From assembly GCF_018873765.1 (NCBI RefSeq), contig NC_057925.1, positions 58,044,970-58,108,969 on the forward strand: a DNA stretch of 64,000 bases, written 5' to 3'. This DNA is from Telopea speciosissima (Eukaryota > Streptophyta > Magnoliopsida > Proteales > Proteaceae). Below, piece after piece: positions 23,901-35,600 of the stretch (positions within the stretch are counted from its first letter, which is position 1; each line of letters opens with the position of its first letter). Under the pieces are notes generated by a model. The model made no database searches. It saw only the letters and a list, made by a program, of their open reading frames with translations, and had not been told where the DNA came from. A program made the translations under genes and the position numbers.

Positions 23901-26900
23901 CAGCTTACAGAGCCCAAGGAAGAGGCTTAACAGCTACGTCCAGATGTAGGCAGCATCTTGGCCACCTTAAAGGATAAGGGTCCCACGCACACATCTTTAT
24001 TACTTTTCTTTCTTACTTAGACATAGTTAATCTGTGGTTCTTTTTAGAAGTTGTCTCAGTTGTTATTTAATTACATTGCTTTAATTGAAAAGAATCCTAT
24101 TTCAAATAGGATGCAATTAAGAGTTGTGTTAGGCTAGTTGTTAGGGAGCTAAAGTTTCAGCCAAGTGACAGTCTATGTGGCCAACCATGTGGATGCATCG
24201 TTATGAGGATGGATTTCCTCTTGTCCAAAGTGAATTCCTAGAGGATGACCCCCCCCCCTCTTCTCTCTCTTTCTCTCCTCTACTTCTCCTGGTTATATTT
24301 CCAGTTATTCACATATGATTCCAACACCATAGAACTTCAATCAGCCAGGTCAGTTTCTTCAGTCTAGATCACTCTAGTTTTTTTTTTTTTGATAGATGAG
24401 ATTATTCTAGTTGATTGAAAAGAATTGTGCATATTTTATGCTTTCAGTAGTTTTGCAACTTAACTTACTTTCTATCGAGCAGGTAGTTTCTTTTCCCTTT
24501 TTTTCTGGATAAATAATGAACTTATTAAAGAAAAAAAAGGGATACAAAGAAAAGAGCCACAGCTCCACCCTCAACAAAGGGAAAAGAAAAAGAAAAGTGG
24601 GAAACCAGGGACAGCAGGCTATATCCTCATACAACAATACTCGCCCAATACCCAATCTTGGATGAACTACTCGATGCTTAACTAAATCATTAGAAACATA
24701 GTTGAGTAGGAAATATTGTATCTGGTTTCACCAAAGATCTTTTACCATACATAACATAACAAAAGAGTATGCTAGATTTCAACTCTAGAAAGGAAAACAC
24801 AGGATCTTTTACTGATATTGAATTTAAATCTCACCATTTTTAAGAAGCCTCCCAAGTTTCAAATCTTTGAGACTTGGTGATACAAGATCAACTGTCTTGA
24901 TCAATCTCCATAACAGTATTAATGAAATTAGGTACCTAAAGAACAAAATATAGTGTGAGAAAAAACCACCAAATGAATTTTCTAAAAGTACATACTAAAT
25001 TTTTTTTTCCTAAAAGTACATACTAAAAGCCAGCATAACAGGAAACAGAGAAACACTGAACTATTTTGAAAGTGATCAGATAAAACTTACTGAGAAATAA
25101 CATGGGCTATTGCTGCGCCACTAACACCCAAATGGAAAACGAACATAAGTATGGGATCTAAAATAATATTTGTTACATCTCCAGCCACTACATTGAACCA
25201 CAACAATTAGTAAGAGAGATGCAGACAATTATTTATTATGTATGCATGTATGCGGCCCTAATTTCTGTCTTGATAACTTCCAGCAAGTCATAGAAAAAAA
25301 AAAAGCAGGCCTTCAGTACAAGTCTCGCAAACTGACTTTTGTTTTACTCACTTTATTATTATTTTTTTTTTAAAAAGGAAAAACTACACATTGAAAGAAA
25401 TAACAATGATCTCTGCTTACAAGTAGCATATAAAGGAGTTTTTGTATCTTTAAGTCCTCGAAATACCCCTTGCATGGCCAGCGAGAGAAGAATTGCAGGA
25501 GCACCAAGTGACCTCAATGTCAAGTATTGCCGTGCTGGATTCAGCATAGGGGAATCCTATATGCATAAAAAAGATTTGTTATTTACCATTATATAATGAT
25601 TAGCAACACATGCTTAGAAAATATCCCAACCTGAGTATTACATCAAGGGTACAATATGCATTGTTCTTCAGAATCTACACCATGGAAGGGAACATCATAT
25701 ATGGTCTTCCTTAAGACAAATAATTAGCAGGAGAAATGGACTCATTGTAAAGACGACATGATAGAATTTAAAACATATCCTATTCTAACTTCTATTAGTT
25801 CTAACTCCAACTAAATCTTCATCACAACACATTTTGTCCCAAATTTATGGATATGCAAGTAAAAAGGGTATCATAAACACACTAACTGTAACTCAAAATC
25901 TCCCTAATTTTGAATAATATTTCATGGGGTTGGTATGATTTTTTTCACCTTATTTATGAGGAATTGATATCAATTTTATCTGAAATAGTGAAATATCTGA
26001 GGAGCTATTTCAATAATGAGGGAGAGAAATCGATTCTCACCCCACCTCTTTCTCTTCTCTCACCTTACTTCCCTTGGTCACTCCTCTCCTCTTTCTCTTC
26101 TCTCATCTTACTTCCCTTTGTTCACTTTTATCACTTTGAACTCCGCACCACCACCCTCCCTTTCCGCAGTCCCACCCCACCCGCTTTCTGCGCTGTTGCC
26201 AATCTCCCTCGGTAAAATTGGAGAGGAATCAGGAATTGATAGGAGTTCGAGCCTGAGATTTGTCCTAGCTAGACTCATATGCTTTGTTTATAGTTATAGG
26301 ACATTAAAAAAATCTTCGCCAGGATGAGATGGACTCATCCAGAGTGTCACATGGCTTCAGAAAAAAGGCCCCACCCCCATTATGTGCTCAATGCCATGCA
26401 CGTAACCATGCAACACATGGTAGGCTGGTCAGTTACCTGAGTTATCAAGTGTAGTTAATTGTTGTGTGATGTTGTTAGTTAGGATTAAGTTATTGAGTCA
26501 TAATGGATTAGTGGTAGAGTGTTATGGAATGAGTTATTGTTAACAAAACCAGAAATATGGAGAATGCTTGAATGATCGATGTGATCAGCCAAGCCATATA
26601 TTTATAACTTAAAAAATTGCATCATAAAGACAATTATACCCCTGCCATAGCCAACATAGCTAGGCAGTACATAAAAACATAAGAAACATAAAATAAAACA
26701 CCAAAGTGACCAGAATACCCCCACGGTATTCTAGTTTACATTATTCAACACTCCCCCTCAAGTTGGAGCAAAGATGTCGATCATGCCCAACTTGACTAGA
26801 TTAGGATGAAATAATTTTCCAGGCAATCCCTTGGTGAAGCTATCAGCAAGTTGATCAGCAGATGTCACAAAGGGAATACAAATCAGCCCATCTTCTAACT

Positions 26901-29900
26901 TCTCCTTGATGAAATGCCTATCCACCTCAACATGCTTGGTACGATCATGCTGTACTGGGTTGTGTGCTATACTGATTGCAGCCTTGTTGTCACAGTACAA
27001 CATCATAGGTAGACGAATAGAGACACCAAGATCTTGTAGCAAACCTTTGAGCCAGAGTAACTCACAAATACCTTGTGTCATAGCTCAAAACTCAGCTTCA
27101 GCACTAGAACGAGCAACTACATTTTGCTTCTTGCTATGCCACGTAACAAGATTTCCACCTACAAAGGAGCAATACCCAAAGATAGACTTGCGATCTACAG
27201 AACCAGCCCAATTAGCATCAGTGTATGCCTCTATCCGTAGGTGACCATGTGCAGACAAAAGAATGCCTTTTCCAGGAGCTGACTTCAGATAGTGCAAGAT
27301 ACGAAGAACAGCCTCCATATGAGAAGAGTAGGGATCATGCATAAACAGACTCACAGTCATAGTTGTCACGGCGTCACGGCGATCCAAGTCGGTGGAGGGG
27401 TGTCACGTCGATATATCGACATGTCGCCCGCCACTGCAACGCCATGGCGAGCATGTCGACCATGTTTTATTTTTTATTTTCTCTATTTTTAATGTGTTAA
27501 TAGATATATACTCAAGCCATGTTTTATTTTTTCTCTATTGTTTCTCAAGTTTTAAGAAGAAAATTCAGAAATCGAAGAAGAAATCGAAGAGGGAAAGAAG
27601 ACAGGAAGAAGAAATCAAAGAAGAAATCGAAGAGGGAAAGAAGAAATCGAAGACAGGAAGAAGAAATCGAAGAGGGAAAGAGAGACAGGAAGAAGAAATC
27701 AAAGAGGGACGCCATGGCGTAGGTCGCCATGCAACCCTCTCCAGCGCCAGGACGCCATGGCGTTGCCATGGCGACACCATGACAACTATGCTCACAGTAC
27801 TCATGGGTACAGCAATGTCAGGACGAGTATGTGAGAGATAAATCAGCTTCCCTACAAGTCTTTGGTACCGGCCTTTATCAACAGGCTCACCCTCTTTTTC
27901 CTTAAGCCAAACAGTAGGGTCCATAGGAGTATCTGAAGGATGGCAGCCTAACAACCCGGTTTCAGCCAATAAGTCTAGGACATACTTCCTTTGGGAGAGA
28001 AAAATGCATTTAGAGGATCTGGCCACCTCAATCCCAATAAAGTATCTTAGTTTCCCTAGATCTTTAATCTCAAATTCTTGTCCAAGGAAGGTCTTCAACC
28101 GTCTGATCTCATCACCATCATTGCCAGTAACCACTAAGTCATCAACGTAGACTATAAGAACAGTGAGTTTTTCACCAACCCTCTTTATAAAGAGTGTGTG
28201 ATCAGCATTACTCAGCTTATAGCCCACAGAAATCATGGCCTTGTGGAACCGGCCAAACCATGCTCGAGGTGACTGCTTCAACCCATATAGTGCACGCTTC
28301 AGCCTACACACTTTTCCTTGGTTTTTGTCACAAGAGAACCCTGGTGGAATGTCCACATACACCTCCTTATCCAGTGCTCCATTTAGGAAGGCATTTTTTA
28401 CATCTAGCTACTGCAAATCCCATCCAAGGTTGACTACACAGGATAATAACACACGAACAATATTTAGCTTCGCAACAGGTGCAAAGGTTTCCTGGTAATC
28501 AATGCCGTATGTCTGAGTAAACCCCTTGGCCACGAGTCGTGCCTTATACCTATCCACAGTGTCATCCACCTTCTGTTTCACCACAAACACCCATTTACAT
28601 CCAACGGTTTTCTTCCCAGGTGGAAGAACCACAAGCTCCCATATATTATTTTTCTTCAAGGCCTCCATATCTTCCATCATTGTTGCCTTCCACTTTCCAT
28701 CTGATAGAGCTTCTTGCCAATTGTTAGGAATACAAACAGAAGAAGGAGAAGAAACAAAAGCACGAAAGGATGGGGAAAGGGAGTCATAAGAAACAACATG
28801 AGATATGGGATGCTGAGTGCAAGTCCTGACACCTTTGCGAAGAACAATAGGTAACTCAGGAGAAGGAACATTACCAGGTAGAGAGGCAGGTTCTGGATCC
28901 GGGTTCGGCAATTGGATGGGTACTGGAGCAACAGTTGATTGAACCTGCTTATGTTTCCTTGCATAGGTCTTCACAGTACTGTCATCAATCCTCCTCTGAA
29001 ATTCACTAATAGTCCTCTGGACAGGAGTCTGGACTGGGGTAGTTTGCTCCCCCTAAATAGAGATAGTCTCCCCCTGTATAGGGACCTCTCCCCCTGACTC
29101 AGGAGGAGTACTAAGAGCAGGCCGAACTGGTACAGGCTCATTGTAAACAGATTGGAGTAGAGGTGGAGAGTCTATAGTCAACACTCTTCCCCTGAAGAGG
29201 TGGGGACAGATAATAGGAAACACCCTCATGAAAAACGACATCCATGCTGACCAAAGTCCGGCGGGATGGAGGTTAATAACATTTGTACCCCTTCTGTGTA
29301 GCAGAGTAACCTAAGAAAATGCAGCGGAGACTACGTGGTTCAAGTTTACCAGGGGACCTTGTATCCCTGGCATAAGAAACGCAGCCAAAGACCTTAGGGG
29401 GACAATAAAGGAAGAAGAGCCAAGTAAGAGCTCAACAGGGGGTCTAGAATTAAGAACCTGACTAGGCAGCCTATTAATTAAATAGGTTGTAGTAAGGACA
29501 ACATCCCCCCAATAAAGGGAAGGGACATTGCGAGCAAACAGAAGAGCTCTAGCAACCTCCAAGAGGTGGCGGTTTTTCCTCTCAGCTACACCATTTTGGG
29601 CTGGAGTATCAACACAGCTGGTCTGATGGAGGATTCCATGGGCAGCAAGGTATTTTTGGAACTGACCTTCCATATACTCTGTCCCATTGTCACTCCTCAA
29701 AATTTGAAGAGTGGCATTAAATTAGGTCTTAACCAGCTGGTGAAAATGCTGAAAACATGAAAACTTCATTTTTTGTGTGCATAAGGTAGACCCAAGTGAA
29801 CCTAGAATAGCAGTCAATAAAAGTTACATACCACCGATGACCAGAAAAGGAAACTTTTCTACTAGGACCCCACACATCAGTATGAACAATATGAAATAAG

Positions 29901-32595
29901 GAAGAAGATCTTTTATTAAAAATGGGATAATTTGAACGTGTCTGTTTAGTCATGACACAAGGCTCACAAAAAAAATATTCCTTATTACAATCTTTAACTA
30001 ATGCTGAAAATAAAGTGGATAAAGTACCTAAGGGGGGATGTCCTAGTCTAAAGTACCATTTGTGTAATTCAGAAGAGAAAGATGCTGGGTGACAGAGCCT
30101 AGAAGGTAAAGCCTGGGTAGATGCAGGGTCTCCATCAAGCAGGTACAATCCGCCATGCACTTTACCCGATCCAATCGTCTTCCCCGATTCCAGTTCCTGA
30201 AAAACACAATGAGTGGGAAAAAAATGTCACTTTACAATTCGGAGATTTGGTGATACTGCTAATGGAAAGAAGATTAGTGGTAAACTTGGGAATATGCAAC
30301 ACAGATGACAGTGTAAGAGAAGGAGAACATCCAATGGATCATTTTCCTGAGATGGAGGAGAGGGACCCATTAGCAATTTTGACTTTTATCTTTGCCAGAA
30401 GCAGGAAAATAAGTATTAAAGAGGCTGGAAGAACCTGTCATGTGATCAGTAGCACCGGAGTCTATAATCCAAGGAGTAGAGACTAGTGATGCACAATGAC
30501 CAGCAAAGGAAATACCTGTACGAGCAAAGAAGGAACCTGAATTGGCAGCAGATGTAGTAGAGACAACGGATGTGATCAACAGACGCTGGAAAGCCTGGAA
30601 TTCTTCCTGGGAGAAACCAATGTCAGCAGTGAGATCTGGAGCTACACTTTCAGTGTGATTGACTTTGTTTTTAGACTTAGCATGACCACGTTTGGCCTCA
30701 AAATCAGCAGGCTTCCCATGTAATTTCCAACACTGAGCCTTAGTGTGATATGGTTTGTGACAATGATCACACTTCACAAGCTCTTTGGCTGTAGCAGTAG
30801 TAGCAACACTGTCAGAAGAAGTATCTAGGGTGGAGCCAGTAACCTATAAGGCTGATCTCTCAACTTTGGGAGTAGTCATCATAGCAGCCCTGCATGTTTC
30901 TTCACTGTGAACATAAGAAAAGGTCTCCTCTAAAGTGGGGAAAGGAACCCAACCAAGAACTTGCACCTGAATAGGATCATAAACATCATTGAGGCCAGCC
31001 AGAAAATCATAGACCCGAAACTGATCCACATAAGAGTGATAGGCAGTAATATCAGCAGTAGTAGTAGGCTGAAACCGAGCATAGTGATCCAATTGCTGCC
31101 ATAAACACTTGAGGGTAGCATAGTATTTAGTGACAGACATCTCCTTCTAAGTAGTGTTTTGGAGTGTCTTCCGGATTTCATAAACTTGAGCACCACTACC
31201 TGACTGACCATAAGTTCCCTTGACAGCAGTCCATATCTGAGTAGCAGTGTCAAGGAGGAGGTACTGACTAGAGAGGTCAGTGGTCATAGAATTCAGAACA
31301 AAGGACATCACCATAGCATCGTTGGCAGCCCATTTAGTACGGGCAGCACCTTCTTCAGTAGGCTGTTTGGTGGTACTAGTAAGATGGCCAATGAGTCCCC
31401 TACCAGCCACGGTCAAGGATAATGATCTGGCCCAAATTAAATAGTTCATACCATCAAGCTTAATGACAGCAGCATAGGGAAGAAAGTCAGTCCTAGTCTG
31501 ACCATCTCCTCCTGAAGTAGCAGTAGTCATCTCGAAGCCAGCCATGATTCAGCCAAGTAAAGATCGATCCAAAAAATTTGAAGAAATCTGATCTTCAAAA
31601 AACAGCAGTAGATGTGGCTGAAAAATAGGTCGAATGCAGCAATATAACAAGGGAATCTTCCCTCAAAAAATCTCCCCAAACAAACAGCCCAAACCCTAAG
31701 ATCGATAAAGTGTCAGGGTTTTTCAAAACCCTGACAGTTGAGATCGATGTAAGGGAGAAGAAGGCTGGAACTTGAAGAGCTTCAATAACTGATGAAGTAA
31801 TGGTGATAGATGCTGTCCAGAGGTCTGCCGGCAGTGCTCCAAAGGTGAACAATCAATCTCCCAAGTCGATAGGTTGATTTCCAAAAAAGAGGAACAATCC
31901 AAAAAATCGCCTATCAAACTTTAATTATGGCATACATGGTGAGGTGGGATGGAGGGCAGCAACTAGATCATAATGTGATCACCTCATTAGTGCTGCCCTT
32001 GAAGAATGGAGAGAACCAAAGAAGGAGGAAGAAGAAAGAGAACAGAAAATCAATAGAGAAGGGTGGAAGAGAAGAAAAAATGGAGGGGGGAGGTTTTGAA
32101 AACCTAGATCAGAGAAGATAGCTTTGATACCATGTTAACAAAACCAGAAATATGGAGACTGCTTGAATGATCAATGTGATCAGCCAAGCCATATATTTAT
32201 AACTTCAAAAATTACACCATAAAGACAATTATACCCCTGCCATAGCCGACATAGCTAGGCAATACATAAAAACATAAGAAACATAAAATAAAACACCAAA
32301 GTGACCAGAATACCCCCACGGTATTCTGGTTCACATTATTCAACAGTTATTGAGTAGTTATGATCGGTTGTATTATTATCTTGTAGGAGTGGTAGAATAT
32401 GTGGAAGTCGTAGTGGAGAGTTGTAACTAAGAAGATACAAGTGTAACAGCTGCATCCTTAGCGACCCTATTTATTAGTAAGATGAAGAGAAGAGAGTTAT
32501 CTGGAAAAATCATACTTAATCTCCCTAGATGTTATCTTGAGAAGAGGTTGGCTACCTCCCAATAGGCCAAGACGCCAAGCTTCATCCGTAAATCC

Positions 32596-32635
<40 letters not shown>

Positions 32636-35600
32636 ATCTTTAGGTTATCCATGCACGTAACAACCCCCCTCTCAGCACTCCCTTTCTGTAGATCCATGGA
32701 AAATGTTTGCTAGAATGTGTCAAAGAGATTTGGATGCTTTGTTCGGTAGAGGAAGAAGAATAGATGAAAGCTATTTTTAAAAATTAAAGTTACCAAATGA
32801 ATTTCTTATTCATGATTTTTTTTTCAATTAATGTAACCAAACAATTTCAATTTCTTGACCAAAAACCTATTTGTTGACTTATTTCAAGAAATCGATGAAA
32901 TTTTGAAATTGAAATCATACCAAAGAGAGCCTTAGAAGACAAATGGCAATAACCTCTCTACCGACCATGGACTTAAAGTTAGTATCAGAACAGCATCTGA
33001 TTCAATCAAGCCGATCTATGTATAAATCACATCGGCCAACCCACTATGTACAACAGGTTTTGCTGACAGCTCAATCCAGAACAATCCAGACCAGTTGACC
33101 AGGACCAATACAAAGCATGATGTCAATCCTTAAATCCTCGGTACCAATAAAGCCTACAAGTTACACTAAAGGGAACCAAAGGACCCAGAATATTCCAACT
33201 TCAAAAATCATGATGCCAACCCTTAAATCCTTGGCCATAGTAGAGCACACTGATGGCACATGGTATTCAAAGTATTAGCATAGAATTCAAGCCTCACAAC
33301 TCGGCAATTGCAAATGGTTAAACCAACACAAACATAAAACCAAAATCACCAAGGAGCTACCTGTCTCATGCAACACCGAGGTTTCCTCCCAGGAGCAGTT
33401 TGTGTGAAAATGTGTGTTTACACATGCATGAGGGAATTATCCACCCTCATAAGTGCTTGATTTCCACAAGCATACACAAGTTACAAAGATTGGAAAGGTA
33501 GATATATATTCATGAGTTTATGTACAGCAGCAGTAGTAATGTATTTATCACAAAAATTAGAAATGTTCAGCATATTGGCAAAATATAATTGGACAACAAA
33601 CAAAAACAACATAGATAATAAACGAAAAGAAATATATTACCGATTTCACTCCCATGAAATTTAAGAGAGGTTTTGATGCAGAAATTAGGAATATGGCTTG
33701 GACAAAACCAAGCACCCCTCCAATAAACAATGCAGATGATGCTGATGGGATTTGCCTCTTCTCATGCTGAAACTTGGACATGTTTGAATTTCCACCAGCA
33801 AGTGGTTCTGAACTGTGCATGCTTTTATCAGCATCTGATAAAAAGAATACCACATAAGTAAAGCATGTTAGTTTTCCATGTGATTATTTAGGAAGCTAAC
33901 CATAAAACACATCTGAAGTAGCTTATACCCAAAAAAAAAAAAAAAAAGTAAATTGTGGATACCTATAGTAAAACGACCCCAAGTAATTGGAGAGAGGGAG
34001 AGAGCTTAATGCACACCATTAACCCAGGTCAAATAGTCCTTTAAAATGATAAAAAGAGGGGAAATTAAGAAAAAGTAAAGAAAACATACCAAATTTTGGA
34101 ATCAACTCTTTCATTTCACTAGTTGGAGCAAACCCCATTTCCAAGTTTTCATTTTCATAGTCACAAGTGTTCATTTCTCCAACAGTATCTTCCTCTGCAA
34201 CAAAAGAGGTTGTGACACTGACAAGTGGGAATATTGCGATCCTTGAAACTTGATTAAACAAAGCAATAGAAACTCCCACAGCAGCAAGCTCCACTGGACC
34301 TGTAAATGAAAAAATCACTACAAGCATTTAATTATAAATATTGACTGAAAGTTATCTGGCAAGTAACTTCTTTTAGAGATGAGGTAATTCTCTCCTGCAA
34401 CTGTACAACAATTACAGGTATCCAGCATGCAGTAGGGTTGGAAAAGCATATAAAGAAGCATTCCTTCCTCAAATACATACTACTAGAAATCAAATCTTCA
34501 TTAGATTAAAAAAAAATTTGCAGGAAGAGCTAACTAGTTGTTCTCTTTCTACATAAGAAAGCTAGTTGCATGTTAGCAACAAGAATAATCAACTATATCA
34601 GACACATGAATGAGTAGCCTGAACCATATTGAATTAAGGAAGTAGGCAAAATTCTTGACAATGAAGCAAATGCAAGCAAGTGGCTAAGCTCAAATATATT
34701 AGATGCCATCCAGAAGGTGTGAACTAGCATTATGTTTAAACAAGTCCAGTCCTAGAACCGTGAGACGTCAATGTTCCAGAATGTGACTAGAACTAAGCTC
34801 TGATGCCACCCAATTCCTAACATTGTCTACTCAAAAACTGTTTACTAGTTACCTAGTGCCTGCACCCTACTGCAGGGTATGTGCGCTTGTGTTCATGTGC
34901 ATTTGATCCTTAACAACAGAGATCTTATCGAAAATAATAGTGAATACAAGATAAATCAACAAGCCAGCCGAGGAAGCATAGTGGCAATTAAATAGAAAAG
35001 CAGAAGAGAAAACACACTACAATTACAGGGAAGCTGCCTCAACCAATGTGTACTTCATGATTCCGAGCTCATTCATACGCCATGGAATTGTGTATTTTTG
35101 CAAACCATTGGAATAATGAGCTCTACACTGCAGTTTCATTGTATTATTTCTCAAAGAGACAAACAACAACAACCTTGTGGTAGCCCTTGGTCACAACTCA
35201 TCAAAATCACAAGATTTAGCCATCCTTTAAAACTCTTAAATTATCAAAGAGGTTAATTGAGATAGAAAATGTCAAGATGATGGAACTTGATCTGTCTAAG
35301 AAAACTTCACCACTCATACAGAGGCTTGTCTCCCAAGTGAACAACAAACAAAATAGTAACATTTGAATGTGGATGGGACCAAAAATTAGGATTGCATTTA
35401 ATAAAGATAATAATATGCAGAGAATCAAATGTGAAGGGACCAACTTATAAGGTCGTATTAGTGGCTAATAAGATCTCCAATGCAATACTAATATGACATA
35501 TTAAACAAGATGATCACCATGTCAGACCACATTGACACTTGCAAGATGGATATGAATTCTTTGTCTATTGGACCAAGCCATAAATTATTTGAAATTAGAC

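Larger units (their letters stand above)
26758..28974 (-). pseudogene. Copia reverse transcriptase and RNase H, decayed
   Basis: Polymerase part of the copia polyprotein. Visible marks: WELV and GCKWVF near 28,560-28,620, ARLVAKGF and DYQETFAPVAK before 28,430, LKRALYGLKQSPRAW near 28,290, and the catalytic YVDD near 28,138-28,149. RNase H pieces include DANWAG, SAEAEF and DNKAAI at 26,900-27,250. Damage: a TAG at 28,408-28,410 where the family has Gln, a TGA at 27,085-27,087 where the family has Arg, and the 433-bp MITE at 27,358-27,790, which splits the segment between HTRPDIA and HDPYSSH. No intact product is possible. Confidence 0.92.
26538..32345 (-). mobile_element. Ty1/copia LTR retrotransposon in intron 4 of the MATE gene
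   Basis: A 5,808-bp element bounded by 213-bp LTRs with TG...CA ends and flanked by the 5-bp target duplication GTTAT (26,533-26,537 and 32,346-32,350). It is oriented like the host gene. The internal order (gag, zinc knuckle, protease, integrase, reverse transcriptase, RNase H) is that of Ty1/copia. The two LTRs differ at about 9 of 213 positions by eye (about 4%), mostly transitions. The coding region has several stops and frameshifts and a 433-bp MITE in the polymerase part, so the element is not autonomous. Host splicing must remove it within an intron of about 8.1 kb (25,557-33,640). Confidence 0.95.

Noticed and set aside
27392..27841. Lys/Glu/Arg-rich plus-strand frame
   Set aside because: It is the purine-rich core of the non-coding hAT MITE.
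28194..28789. Plus-strand frames across the copia region
   Set aside because: Antisense to the recognised reverse transcriptase.
34790..34812. Minus-strand TGGCATCAGAGCTT, PBS-like, in MATE intron 2
   Set aside because: No LTR on either side could be recognised, so a retroelement cannot be supported.
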